DNA of 64,000 bases, taken from assembly GCA_014529385.2 (NCBI GenBank), contig CM043943.1, positions 154,475,092 to 154,539,091 on the forward strand, given 5' to 3'. Both the position numbers and the translations under genes were made by a program. Shown here one piece after another: positions 47,352 through 59,280 of this stretch. Under the pieces are notes generated by a model. That model had not been told where the DNA came from and did no database searches. It saw nothing but the letters and a program-made list of their open reading frames with translations. Within the stretch, counting starts at the first letter, position 1. The number at the start of each line of letters is the position of its first letter. Source of the DNA: Adiantum capillus-veneris (taxonomy: Eukaryota > Streptophyta > Polypodiopsida > Polypodiales > Pteridaceae).

Positions 47352-49921
47352 AATCCCCCCCTGGGGGTCATGCGGTAAACGAGAGCTGGCACATAGAGTA
47401 TAGGGAGGTGCCATGCCCTGAGGACATGATCAATCCACAAAGGGGAGTAAGCCCAAAGCTTTGCGGAAAGCTTCAAACTTCTCATGAGAAAATGCCTTTG
47501 TGAAAAGATCTGCAAGGTTGTCCTGTGTTGGCACATAAGCCAAGATGATCTCTCTTGATGAGATCTTCTCTTTGACATAGTGATAATGCACCTCAATGTG
47601 CTTTGTGCGAGCATGAAAAACTGGGTTCCTCGCAACTGTCAATGCACTCCGTCTGTCAATGTAGATAGTGTTGGCAGTGTCTTATCCAACACCCAAATCA
47701 GCCATAAGGCATCTAAGCCATACACACTCAATTGTAGCTATGAAGACTACCCTGTACTCAGCCTCAAAACTAGAAGTGGCCACAATAGGTTGCTTCTTGC
47801 TCAACCATGAGATACATGAACCGTCGAGCATGAAAAAAAAACCACTTGCGGACACTCTCACGTCAAAACAACCAGTCCATTCCGAGTCCAAAAAAGCATG
47901 TAAGTCCGGCGGAAATGATCCCCCCTTGGGATAAAATAAGCCAAGATGTAAAGTGCCACTCAAGTAGCAAAAAATCCTCTAGACAGCCTGCCAATGCTTA
48001 GACCATGGGCTATGCATGAATCTGCTGACCTGAGACTGCAAACTGAATATCTGTCCTCTTGTTGCATACATAAATAAGGCAGCCAACAACAGTTTGGTAA
48101 AGAGTGACATTGGCAGGATAAACAGCATCATGAAGACTCAATTTCAGACCTGTTTCTATGGGAGTGGCAATATGTTTGAAATCCTCAAGTCCAAACTTAC
48201 ATAGCAATGTCTCTATGTAACTTGTCTAACACAAGGCAATACCACCATCACGCTGCTTAAATTGTATACCCAAGTAATGATGCAACATCCGCAAATATTT
48301 CATCTTGAAAGTAGCATTAAAATCCTCCTTAAATTCAGCAATACGTCTCTCATTTGGTCCAGTGATCAGCAAATCATCCACATAGAGACCCACAATGAGA
48401 AGTACATCATCCTCATGCTTTACATACAATGTGCTTTCTGTTGGACTATTACAAAAGCCTCATTTGATCAAATGAGTGTCAGCTTTCTCATCTATCAAGC
48501 ACGAGGAGATTGCTTCAACCCATACAAAAATTTCTTACATTTTCTCACTTTATCTTCCTACCCTTTAATGACAAAACCGCAAGTCTGCGTTACATAAACT
48601 TCCTCAAATATGTCACCATTCAAGAAAGCAGTAACAATGTCTGACTGATGTACATCCCAACCAAAATGAGTTGCCAATGCACATAGAAAATGCACAGTAG
48701 TCATACAACAAGTGGGAGCAAAGGTCTCTTCATAATCTATGCCTTTCTGCTGTGCATAACTTTTTGCAAGAAGTTGAGCCTTATAGCAATCAATCTCACG
48801 ATCCGGCTTGCATTTCAACTTGTAAACCCACTTTGTACCAATGGCCTCTTTGCCAAGAGGCAAATCACATAAAGTCCATGTGTCATTTTCTATAAGTGCA
48901 TCATATTCATATTGAATGGCAGCTATCCAATTTTCTCAATTTTGCGCTTCATCAAAAGAGAGAGGTTTTTCAACATCACATATGCTAGAGATAGCCAATG
49001 CATAACAAAATGATGCATAAGATGCATGGCGTGAACCTGAACGAGTACGACTAGACAAAGGTGCATCCAATTTACTGTCACGCAAAGTATGCACCATCCA
49101 TTTTGGCATACCTCTAGCCTGCTCATTCTCAACCCTTTCCTCATTGAGTACATCATGTACATCTGCATCAGTAATAGGCTGATCTATAACATTTTCAAAA
49201 CCCCCATAGGTTTGCTTCATTGGAATTTACATTTGAACTTCCACCACTAAAAAGAGGCAACAAAGTGTCATAAATGTCCTGTGAGCTTACATTACCATCT
49301 CTAGTAAATGATAACACGGGCTGAACAGAATGTTCCACAAACACAACATCCCGTGAGACCAAGGTATGCTTTGTTTGCGGATGATACAACTTGTAACCTT
49401 TGCTTTCAGCACTATAAACAACAAAAATACATTTGATAGTTTTATCATCCAATTTTTGCGTTGCGTTTGTGGCACCAAAGCATATGCCAAACAACCAAAA
49501 ACAAGCATGTGCTTAATAGAAGGCTTTCTATCATCCCATGCTTCATATGGAGTCATGAATTGCAAAGCTTTCATAGGACACATGCTAAAAGCTTGACTTT
49601 TGACCATACATCTTGCCATTTCCATAAGAGACCTATTTTTCTTCTCAGCAACACCATTTTGCTGAGGTGTATATGAAACTGTACGTTGGTGTTTTATCCC
49701 ACGACTAGCTAGAAATGCATTAAATTCATGAGACATATACTCCCCCCTCGATCGGAATGGAGGGTGCCCATAGTAAATTTTGAAACATTTTCAGCCATAG
49801 CGAGAAATTGCTTCAAGCACATAAACACTTTGAACTTCAGTTTAAGCGGATACACCCATGCATGCGTGGAGTAATCATCAATGAACGTCACGAAGTAAAG
49901 GTAATTTCCCAAGGACGGAGT
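47122..49921 (-). mobile_element. Copia copy C, minus strand, 5' truncated
   Basis: From the 3' LTR (47122-47351) inward on minus it holds RNase H, RT, linker and part of the integrase. It stops at 49921, where copy D's LTR begins. Gag, protease, the integrase zinc finger and the 5' LTR are missing. It belongs to the same family as A, B and E. Confidence 0.92.
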
Positions 49922-49960
49922 TGTTACTATATACATGTGGTAGGGGATGTGTGTGAACAC
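47430..49960 (-). pseudogene. Copia C integrase, RT and RNase H
   Basis: Order on minus: integrase core segment with FIDDYSTHAWVYPLK (about 49890) and HSDRGG, frameshifted to a serine, then NGVAEKKN, the linker, RT with GTKWVYKLKCKPD, DIVTAFLNGD and intact YVDD (48373-48384), and RNase H with SWLSKKQPIVATSS, DRRSALTVARNP and AYVPTQDNLADLFTKA. Deletions and frameshifts are scattered, for example the YGLKQSP region near 48500. The feature start at 49960 is nominal because copy D's LTR overlaps from 49922. Confidence 0.85.
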
Positions 49961-50151
49961 ACTTAGGACCGTCGGGGTATTTTTTCCCTTGCTAGGAGGT
50001 TTTTTCCCTCGTGCATTGTATATGCGCCCATCACTCTAGGGCTATCTTATCTTTCCATGACAAACTAAGTAATACACTCTTTGTTGTGTGCCTTGAGATT
50101 TCTTCATCTTCTCCAATCTGTGTGTGTTTTCTTGCAACCCTAATTCCAACA
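49922..50151 (+). repeat. Copia D 5' LTR
   Basis: TGTTACTATATAC to TTCCAACA, 230 bp. Confidence 0.92.
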
Positions 50152-50830
50152 ATTGGTATTAGAGTAGGTTGCGTCCTCTTGGGCTTAATCGCAAGCAGTT
50201 CCAGCACACGCTTGCTCACTTTATTCGATTTCTGTGAACTTTGGCGAGTGTTCGCAGGTTGATAAATATTCTGGATAAGCTCGTAGAGCTTGGTATGCTT
50301 AGATTTCTAATACGGGCTCATTTCGGCCTCCGTTCCCACTACAAGCAGTATTGTGCAGGCTATTTTGTCATTCTGTGCAAAAATTCTGTTAGTGTTGTTT
50401 TCTGCATAATAGGTCCCTTACAGTCTTCTATGGTTTGTGCTATATAGCACGTGCTATTCTTGCTTTCTTTCTCCTCTTTTTGGGCAGTTTTCACATCACG
50501 TGCATCATTTACTATGGCTGACAACAACACAAATGTGTTTAAGATGTTTACTGTTGAGGACAGATTGGATGGGGACAATTACCCTAGGTGGGCTTATATG
50601 ATGCAACATGTTCTTGTGTCAAAGGGCATTTGGAACATTGTGTAGGCCATTGATGTACGTCATGGTTCTGAGGATACAAGCGATGCTGAGGATGTTGTAG
50701 GTCTTGCTGCAAGCTGTTTTACCTACAGCTAAGCAAGCTCGCTGGGATGTAAAAGTTGCGTAGGCTTATGCATTGATTGCCTTGTCCTTGTAGCGCACAA
50801 TTACTTCCCATATTTATTCATAAAATCTGA
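49922..50830 (+). mobile_element. Copia copy D, 3' truncated (LTR and gag start only)
   Basis: LTR 49922-50151 and a primer site with changes (ATTGGTATTAGAG). The gag ATG is at 50515 (MADNNTNVFKMF), with a stop near 50643 and deletions after it. Family sequence ends near 50830 at AAAATCTG, where a CA/GA microsatellite starts. It begins exactly at the edge of copy C, so it probably inserted there. The rest of both elements is gone. Confidence 0.85.
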
Positions 50831-50860
50831 AAACACACGCACACACACAGACAAACACAC

Positions 50861-50942
<82 letters not shown>

Positions 50943-51024
50943 GAGAGAGATCTTGCGAGGTAGAATCTAAGTTGTATACCTCTCCACAAAAATTGCAGGG
51001 ATTGGGTAGGGGGACGCCACGAAG
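50831..51024. repeat. (CA)n then (GA)n microsatellite after truncated copy D
   Basis: (AC)-rich at 50832-50860, then (GA)n at 50863-50950. Confidence 0.9.
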
Positions 51025-51082
51025 ATAGATAGATAGATGATTGAATTATCGTCCACGGAGGTCAAATATGACCTATGGACCA
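51025..51082 (-). mobile_element. LINE 3' tail, same family as 14.9 kb
   Basis: GATAGATAGATAG, then ATTATCGTCC, GGAGGTCAAATATGACCTATGG and ACCAAA. The same order stands at 14886-14945. On minus it is a LINE 3' UTR ending in (ATCT)n. Only this end is present. Confidence 0.6.
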
Positions 51083-51549
51083 AAAGCAAAAAGTTACAAA
51101 GGGTTCCTTCTAAGTGAAGGGGGTTGTTAGATACATCCCAATTAAGGACTGAGGGTCCAACTAGAGGTGAAAAAGAAAAGATGAAAAGAACAAAAACCTA
51201 AGGAGAGGTAGGTGAGGGGAGAGCCAGTTTGGGAGTTCAAAACTCCTGGGTAATGGCTTTACCTCCTCAATAAACTACCCATTTCCGTGTTGTGTGTGCT
51301 TCTTGCATGTGTGATTCTTGCATCTTTTGGAGTTCTACCTTATGCTATTTGAGTGAGGTGGGTGCAAGATCTTTTGCAAACCAAAATTTAGTATCCTTGA
51401 GAAGCCTCAATTTCCCAAGGAGTTTGATTCGGTCCGCCTTGGTCTTGAAAGCAAGGATTGAATGGTTGGTGTGATGTTCGTGTGTAAGCAAGGTGATTGT
51501 TGCTAGATCCCATTGTGGTTGTTTGGATGCAGGCAAAGGACTCGTGAAA

Positions 51550-51627
<78 letters not shown>

Positions 51628-51940
51628 TAGGGCCCCCATGTTCTAAGAGCTAAAGACGTGGGAGGGAGTCATGGATAGTAACTACTTGTTTTGTTTTTCC
51701 AAATAAAAAGGGCTTATACATTTATGGAAACTCATCTTTTCAAATAAGGGAAAAGGCAAATAGCATGTTCTATCTAACAATGTTCATGGACATGCTATTT
51801 GGTAAAAGTTAACATGCTTCCACCCATGTTTCTCCAACAACCCCTGATCTCATTGTAGATTTTCTTAAACATGTGAATGTCTTGCATAAGGCCACATGCT
51901 TCCAAGGTGCAAGCATAGGTGATTGCATAAATTGGAGAAA
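51083..51940. other. No gene seen; (GA)n at 51553-51624
   Basis: Unassigned AT-rich DNA around a 72-bp GA tract. Confidence 0.6.
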
Positions 51941-53045
51941 GGACATCCCTTTGCATCTAGTTAAAACACCCTAGATCTTCCTTGCCACAACCATGTTGGA
52001 TTTATCCTTCAATCAACACATTGCAAAGAAACAACATTTCCAACACCCTAGAGCTTCCTTGCCACAACCATGTTGGATTTATCCTTCAATCAACACATTG
52101 CAAAGAAACAACATTTCCAACACCCTAGAGCTTCCTTGCCACAACCATGTTGGATTTATCCTTCAATCAACACATTGCAAAGAAACAACATTTCCAAAAA
52201 AAAATTTCATTAAGCACTTTATGTGCTTTCATAATGTCTGCATATTTTGCACACATATGCATTGCCAAGCACAACATGTTTCTCTAACAGCTCATGTCTA
52301 GCAATCTCATTGTGTCTAGAAAGTTTGTGTGTGTGGGAAAGGCCATCACTTTGTTGAGTTGGTTAAAATATCCTACAGCCATAGCCATGTTGAGCATATC
52401 TTGCATCAAAAAACCGTATCTAGCCATGTTGAGCATAACTTGCATCAACACCCATAGCCCTTTGGATCTAGTTGAAACAACCCAGAGCTTCCTTGCTGCA
52501 ACCATGTTGGGCATATCCTTCAATCAACACATTGCAAAGAAACAACATTTCAAAAAAAAATCTTGTCAATAACTTTATGTGATTTTGTAAGGCCTCCATA
52601 TTTTGCATACATATATACAAAAGCATTGCCAAGCATAGGTGAGATTGCCTATGGAGAAATGCCATCCACTCACATCTAGTTCAAAAATCCCAAAGCCACA
52701 ACCATGGTGGGCATATCCTGCATCGACAACTGAGAGCTTCCCTACCACAATCATGCTGGGTATATCTTGAAATCGATCCATTTTGAGAGCCTAGATTTTG
52801 GATAGGGAATTTGAGTGTGTGGAAAGGCCATTCTTTTGTAAACAGAGGCAACCTTTTGTATCTAGTTAAAAGAGGGTCATCCTTTTGTATCTGGTTAAAA
52901 TAGGGGCATCCTTTGTACCTGGTTAAAGTAGGGCCATCTTGGGCACATCCTACATCAACAGCCTAGATCTTCATTGCCAAATTCATGTTGGGAATATCTT
53001 GTAATCAACACATCCGAGAGTCTACATTTCAGACAAAAAGTTTGT
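51940..53045 (-). pseudogene. PPR-derived degenerate repeats, including a 77-bp tandem array
   Basis: On minus, fragments read like pentatricopeptide repeats: CNVLIEGYAQHGCSKEALGCF (about 52460-52540), VVDAGYAHHGC (about 52700), LITRYSQHEFGNEDLGC (about 52980), and several YAQHG words at 52380-52440. A 77-bp unit (CTTCCTTGCCACAACCATGT... on plus) is tandemly repeated at 51977, 52054 and 52131. Because 77 is not a multiple of three and stops are frequent, this is debris, not a working PPR gene. PPR proteins normally bind organelle RNA. Confidence 0.6.
51977..52196. repeat. 77-bp tandem repeat, three copies
   Basis: Near-identical units start at 51977, 52054 and 52131. A diverged copy lies at about 52488. 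Confidence 0.95.
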
Positions 53046-53099
53046 GTGTGTGGAAAGTCTCATGGAAGCACAAAAAAGTTATGGAGACATTCATATCCA

Positions 53100-54375
53100 T
53101 TGTTATGTACTTTGAGCTCCACAAAACCTGTAGCAGTACTGATAGATCCATTGAATCATGTAAATGCTCTTTGCAAGGGGTGTATGATCAATTTTGGCAT
53201 TTGGTGATAAAATATTCCAATTGATTCTATTCATTTGAGCATCGAAGTCGAGTAGCGCATAAGTAGGTAACATTCCAATTTCTAACTTTACAACAATGTA
53301 TGGGTCCATATTTGTTTCATCTTTCTCAATGATGGTAATCTGATAAACTATGTGTTTTTGTTTTGTTGCCCTCTCTTTTGCTTCTTATTGTGCCTGTTGA
53401 ATCTCAAGCTATTGCTTTTCCTTCTTACTTTTAGCTACGTGCCCATTCGAGCATCTCTTGTGTCAATGGTAGGTGATATTTTTTCAATTTGCATCCATTT
53501 ATCCAGTTTGGCATTTCCTGTCCGTCCAATGTAGTAAGTTTAATGGCCCCACTTGGTGATATGGAATGAATCGCAAAGGGTCCCATTCCTCGCTTTTTCA
53601 AAAATTTTCATTTTTTGCTTAGGAGTATAGACAAGAATATAATCCCCTAGTATGAATTCTTTGGATTTTCAATTGGTTTTTTGATGCCCATTTTCTCAAG
53701 ACATGTTTTGAAATCATTCCACACATGTGGTATGATTTTTAGCAGTTTCGCCACCATTACAATACATCTCACTAGTGTGGACAAAAGTTCTTGTAACCCT
53801 TGAGATTTTATGATTGTTCGTAAGGTCCCTCGCTATGATGGTAGGACCATAACATCCGTTTTCCTTCATAAGGACACAAGTAGGGAGGTAACTCCTTAAA
53901 GGCCTCCTCTCAACTATCCTCTCTGATTTCTCTGTACCTTGATTGCCATACATAGATTGAATGTCGACATCAATCATGCCTTTGTCAAGGTCCACTTTAG
54001 CAATGGGTGTTGTCCCTTCATTTTGATTCTCATCTCTTGATTTCCTGACCATCTTCTAGAGTTCTTCCGACCAACTGTCTCTAACTTCTAGCACGTTAGG
54101 TAATATCTGGTATGCAAAGTTATATGTAGGGTTCACAACTACTTGATTTGTTACGTCCTTCTTGCATGTGTCGGTTTGTTTCTTGTGTTCCCACTCCTTC
54201 TCCTCATTTTGCTCTTCTACTTTTTCCTTTTGGTTTGTCAAGTCTACAGATGGCTGGGAAACTATCCTCTCTTGGATGGGCATCGCTAGTGGAGGCTCCA
54301 TAAGATTTTGAGTAGTCTCAATCAACTTTTTTCACATCTATAATAGTAGATTTTCCCATTCTACGTTAGGATAAG
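53100..54375 (-). pseudogene. Possible gag/protease-like remnant, minus strand
   Basis: Minus frames 54325-54056 (Glu/Lys/Gln-rich) and 54052-53714 are open. Further down, 53309-53103 has YALLDFDAQMNRI, which recalls the L-L-D-x-G-A-x-x-N aspartic protease motif of retroelements with the Gly replaced. Order and orientation fit a degraded gag-protease region, but I recognise no family and see no RT. Confidence 0.3.
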
Positions 54376-55250
54376 TCAGCCATCTATGTTCCATTGTCTG
54401 GCGATAGTCCCGGGGGATTCACTCTATATACAAAACGGGACGCCACCTGCGAGCGGACAACTTTGATAAAACCCCTATATACGACTCATATTAGGGAATA
54501 TGACCCCCCTTTCTACGCTTATACGACAATCAATGAAGAAAACTATCATACCCCTATCTTACATATAAATGAAGGAAACTATGATACCCCTATAAAATTT
54601 AGGTCTCGCATTATCTAACAGAGTAAAACTAGTCAAAGAGTGTGTAGCATAGTGATTGGCAACATAGTAAGGAACCACTCTTCTATTGATAACTAGAAGT
54701 ACCCTCAATGTATCCTTGTGTGACTTTCAAACAGTGTGTCCAATCAGCCTCCACTCTGGCTACTCGTCCAATTTTGACCCATCTAAGGTACTAAAAAAAA
54801 GGTTATAAAGTTGTGTTAAGTTCTCCATGTAAACTTTCATCTATACAAACTCTTTAAAGCTTTCATCCCTCAACAAGTAAACTATAATCACAAAACAAGA
54901 AATTGATACAAATAAATGTTAGTTCTTACATGTATCTTTGTAGCTATTGACTCACAAGTTTGAGGGCAGACTCTTTTGGGAAGCCATAATTTTGAAACAT
55001 AAAAACTTCCTCTCATTTTTTCCTTCTCTCACTCCCCCCCACCCCCCCCCCCCCCCGCCGCCGCCCTAAATATGATACCCCCCTCCCTTATTTTTAAGCT
55101 TGGGAGAATAAATTGTTGGGGTCCTGCCCCTAACTTATACACTTATGTAACCTGTAAAAAAAAAACCCCTCCTTTGCAGTTACGTGGTACGGTAAGTTTT
55201 CCATGGTGAATCCCCTGGGGCGATAGTCTTGTTTCAAAATCCTTCAAAAT
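54376..55250. other. No gene seen
   Basis: AT-rich DNA with a C-rich run at about 55036-55056. The words GAAACTATGATACCCCTAT and GAAAACTATCATACCCCTAT occur near 54540-54590. Confidence 0.5.
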
Positions 55251-56315
55251 TGCTTAGATGCGTAGAGTTGGTTTGAGCAGGAGACTGGAGGACCGCTTTG
55301 CTGTGAGTTTGCTTCGATCTTGGGAGCTCTTGCGGCGAGGCCTGGAGCAGAGACAACCTACTTGCACGGAGGAGCGCCTATGGCAGCCCCTTGTCTGGAA
55401 CCCCATGGTTAGCACTTAGAGAGGCCACTTGGTTGGTAGTCGGCCTCATGTTTCCTGGGGTCCCATGGCAGCGGGTCCATTGTGCTCTTTAGGTGACTGG
55501 TTAGAGTTCACATGCTTGTCAAAGGAGGTGCAGGGTTTCCAGCTCTACAGGGCATGAGAGGGGTGCAGAGCATGTGCCAGGACATCTCAGAGGCAGTTCC
55601 AGCTGAGTGGCTCACGCCTCTCGAGCCAATAGCACCCAGGTGGATGAGAGCCTTCACACGACTGGAGTTTCTCATCTCAGTCAGGGCCTGCTCAGAGACT
55701 ATTCCATCCCTTTTCTTAGAGCTTCATGGTGGGGGACATCTACAACAAGTTGCAGTAGAGGCCTCACACGTGGAAGAGTGTTGTTTTTAGAGGATCCAAG
55801 TAGTGGGCATCTGTGGGAGGACTTGTGTCATAGATCCTGACCTAGCAGCTCTTGAGACTGGACACTGGAGGTTGTGGTCTTGGGAGTGTTTTCCACTGGA
55901 ACGAGTACAGTGGGATCCTGGTGAGTGGCTCTGGAGGGACCCCTTCTCTTTTACAGAGCACCCAGAAGTCCCGTTCTTTCAGTACACTGTTCGACTGGGA
56001 CGTCATATACTAGCAGCACAGAGAGAGGCCCGCCCCGCTGCAGCACCTCATTGGCAGGAGGAGGGTCATAGATGAGTTCTTGGTAGCCTTTTGGGAGAGG
56101 TTGTGGGACTCCAGACAGTCGAGGCGAGTCACCCTGTTTCAGTTGTTGGTCGCACACAGAGGTACAACAGCTGGGAGTTGGCTAGTGCATAGTGGTCTCT
56201 CGACCGCATGTGCAGCTTGTGACCATCTTGTGGAGAGTCAACGTCACTGTCTTTGGGACTGTCCCTCGGCTCAGCAGGTGTGGCTACGAGTTCTTTGACT
56301 GATGCCTGCTCTTTC
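55250..56315 (+). pseudogene. LINE ORF2 C-terminal part (post-RT and zinc-binding), first half
   Basis: Frames resemble the region after RT in plant LINEs: LWQPLVWNP, SWGPMAAGPLCSLGDW (about 55370-55500), and near the end the RT zinc-binding domain with CAACDHLVESQRHCLWDCPSAQQVWL (about 56205-56285, C..C....H....C). There are several stops. It is cut by copia E at 56316 and continues at 61509. Confidence 0.75.
56311..56315 (+). repeat. Target-site duplication of copia copy E (CTTTC)
   Basis: CTTTC at 56311-56315 versus CTCTC at 61509-61513, one mismatch. Confidence 0.7.
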
Positions 56316-56542
56316 TGTTACCATATACATGTGGTAGTGATGTGTGTGAACACACTAGGACCACCAGGGCATTTTTTCCCTCTTTAGGAGGTTTTTTCCC
56401 CCCAACATTGTATATACGCCCATCACTCTAGGGCTATCCGTCTTTCCATTGCACACTAAGTAACACACTCTCTATTGTGTGCCTTGAGATTCCTTCATCT
56501 TCTCCAAGCTGTGTACGTTTCTCTGCAACCCTAATTCCAACA
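56316..56542 (+). repeat. Copia E 5' LTR
   Basis: TGTTACC to TTCCAACA, 227 bp. Confidence 0.95.
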
Positions 56543-56904
56543 ATTGGTATCAGAGCAAGTTACGTCCTCCCGGGCTTAGTCGCCAGCTGCTCCAGTACAT
56601 GCTTGCTTACTTTCTCCGATTACTGTGAGGTTTGGCGAGCGTTCGTAGGTCGACAAATATTTCAAGTGAGCTCGTCGAGCTCAGACTGCTCAGATTTTTG
56701 ATTTGGGCTCATTTCGGCCTCCGTTTCCACTACAGGCAGGTCTGCAGAGGCAATTTCGTCATTTTGTGCAAATTTTTGTCAGGGGCTGTTTTCTGCATAA
56801 CAGGTGCCTTATAGTCTTCTACGGTTTGTGCTATATAGCAAGTGTTGTTCCCGCTCCGCTTCTCCTATTTTTGGGCAGTTTTCACATCAGGTACAGCATT
56901 TACC

Positions 56905-57783
56905 ATGGCTGATAACAACAACATAGATGTGTTCAAGATGTTTGCTGTTGAGGACGGGTTGGATAGGGACAATTACCCTATGTGGGCTTATATGATGCAA
57001 CACGTTCTTTTGTCAAAGGGCGTCTGGAATATTGTGCAGGGAATTGATGTACGTCCTGGTTCTGAGGATATAGGCGATGTTGAGGATGTTGCAGGTCTTG
57101 CTGCAAGGATTGCTGCTATTAGAGTTGTTTTGCCTACGACAGAACAAGCTCGTTGGGATGTAAAGGATGGGCAGGCTCTTGCATTGATTGCATTGTTTGT
57201 GAAGCGCACCATTGTTCCTCACATTCATTCAACAAAATCCGCAAAACAGGCTTGGGATATTTTGGCTAGTCTTTATGGAAGTCGCAATGAGGCTAAAATT
57301 GCTTTGCTGCGTAAAGAGCTGGAATCGAAGATTATGCATCAGGAAGATGATATGAACACTTTCCTTACTAGTGTCAAGGGTATCAATGAGCAACTTTTTT
57401 CTGCAGGTGAAGTCATTTCAGGCAGTTCCCTTGTGTAGATTGTCCTTGATGCCTTACCAGATTCTTACCAGACTTTTGCTATCACTCGGAAATCCTGAAG
57501 GTGTCAAGTTTGATGCATTATACACATTGTTGTTGCAAGAGTCACTTTCTAGAAAAAACAGGACTAGACAGCGTGCAATTGAACATGCTTTTATTGCTTC
57601 TCAAAGAAAGAGTGGTAACAGTAATGCAGCCACTTCTTATGGTTCTGTTGCGGTGGCAAAACTTCTATTCCCAATGCTTGTGCTGGCAACACATCGTCTG
57701 GCAATTCTGGTGATAAGGGCAAAAAGAAAACGCGTTTCCATTATTGTAAAGCTAATGATCACTTAATCAAGTCGTATCCTAAG
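56905..57783 (+). pseudogene. Copia E gag
   Basis: ATG at 56905 (MADNNNIDVFKMF). The frame stays open to a TAG at 57436-57438, where copies A and B have CAG. About 30 bp are missing at about 57484 relative to A and B. The zinc knuckle (about 57734-57775) has lost its first and last Cys (F and Y instead), so RNA binding by this Gag would be impaired. Confidence 0.85.
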
Positions 57784-59274
57784 TTGAAGGCCAAAGAGGC
57801 TAAGAAGAAAGAGGGTGGTTCCACTGCAAATGCTGGTTCCACTACAAATGCAGCCATTGTTGAGTCTTCTGTGAAAGGAGACTGTGTTGCTGATGTTGAT
57901 GCAGAATGGGCTTTTAGCGTAGAGTGCACTTACAATACTGCTGTCCATGATGCATGCTTGTTAGTTGCTGTAGATTCACATGTGTGGTATTTCGATAGTG
58001 GTGCTACAAAGCACATTACCTCACATCGTGAATTGTTTACCTCTCTCGAGTCTGTCCCTCATGGGAATTCAGTCACTCGTGCCAACAATGCCTCTTATCC
58101 GGTTCAGAGTGTTGGAAATTTTGTGCTCACTGTTGCAAATGGCAGTTTCTTCACACTTGTTGATGCACTTTATGTACCTGGGATCAAGAAGAATCTTTTG
58201 TCTGTATCCGCACTTGCTAGACTTGGACTTGTAGTGAAATTTGTGGATGATAGATGTACAGTTCATGATCTCAATTTTGGTGATGAAATTGTTGCATCTG
58301 GCCTTTTGTGCCGTGGGCTGTATAAGCTCACTTTGTATGACAAGTGTGGACAAAATTTTGCAAATGCAATTGTAGATTCAAGGGCTATTTCAGATGCAAA
58401 ATTGTGGCATGCACGTTTTGGGCATCTAAAATTTGCAAGTTTGCTGCGCTTGTAGAAATCTGATATGGTTGCTTCTTTGCCGCCTCTTGAAGCACCTGTC
58501 AAACATGTTTGTGGAGGCTGTATTTTGGGTAAAATGCAGCGTTCTAAGTTTCTAAAGGATGGTTCAGTTAGGGCCACATGCAGGTTGCAGCTTGTGCATA
58601 GTGATGTTTGTGGGCCCATGCAAACTTCGTCCTTGGGCAATTACCTGTAGTTCATGCCTTTTATTGATTATTATTCCATGCATGCATGGGTATTTCCGCT
58701 TAAAGCAAAGTCCGAAGTTTTTATGTGCTTCAAACAATTTCTGGCTATGGCTGAAAATTTATCAAAATGTATTATGGGCACCGTCTGTTCCGATTGAAGG
58801 GGGGAGTATATGTCTCATGAATCTAATGCATTTCTGGCTAGTCGTGGGATAAAACACCAATGTACAGTGCCTTATACACCTCAGCAAAATGGTGTTGCTG
58901 AGAGGAAAAACATGCCACTTACGGTAATCGCATGATGTATGGTCAAAAGTCAAGCTTTGCCGCATTCTTTTTGGCTTGAGGCCATCACGTGTGCCACTTA
59001 TGTACTAAACATGTGTCCTACAAAAGCTTTGCAGTCTATTACTCCATATGAAGCATGGAATGATAGAAAGCCTTCTATTGAGCACATGCGTGTTTTTGAC
59101 TGTTTGGCATATGCTTTAGTGCCACAAACACATCACAAAAAATTGGATGATAAGGCTGTCAACTGTATTTTTGTTGGTTATAGTGCTGAAAGCAAAGGTT
59201 ACAGGTTGTATCATCCGCAAACAAAACGTATTCTGGTTTCACGGGATGGAGTGTTTGTGGAAGATTCTGATTAG
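57784..59274 (+). pseudogene. Copia E protease and integrase
   Basis: The protease keeps FDSGATKHI (Asp codon 57994-57996). The integrase finger LWHARFGHLKF is followed by the TAG at 58452-58454, a TAG after GNYL (about 58648) and a TGA after the second catalytic Asp (about 58796). It then goes on with RGEYMS, NGVAERKN and an open frame 58939-59274 (LVSRDGVFVED). All three stops are shared with copy B. Confidence 0.87.
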
Positions 59275-59280
59275 CAGCCC

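Noticed and set aside
54394-54618. 74-aa plus frame with repeated Y-x-T-P-I
   Set aside because: It arises from a short local repeat (ACTATGATACCCCTAT). No family recognised.
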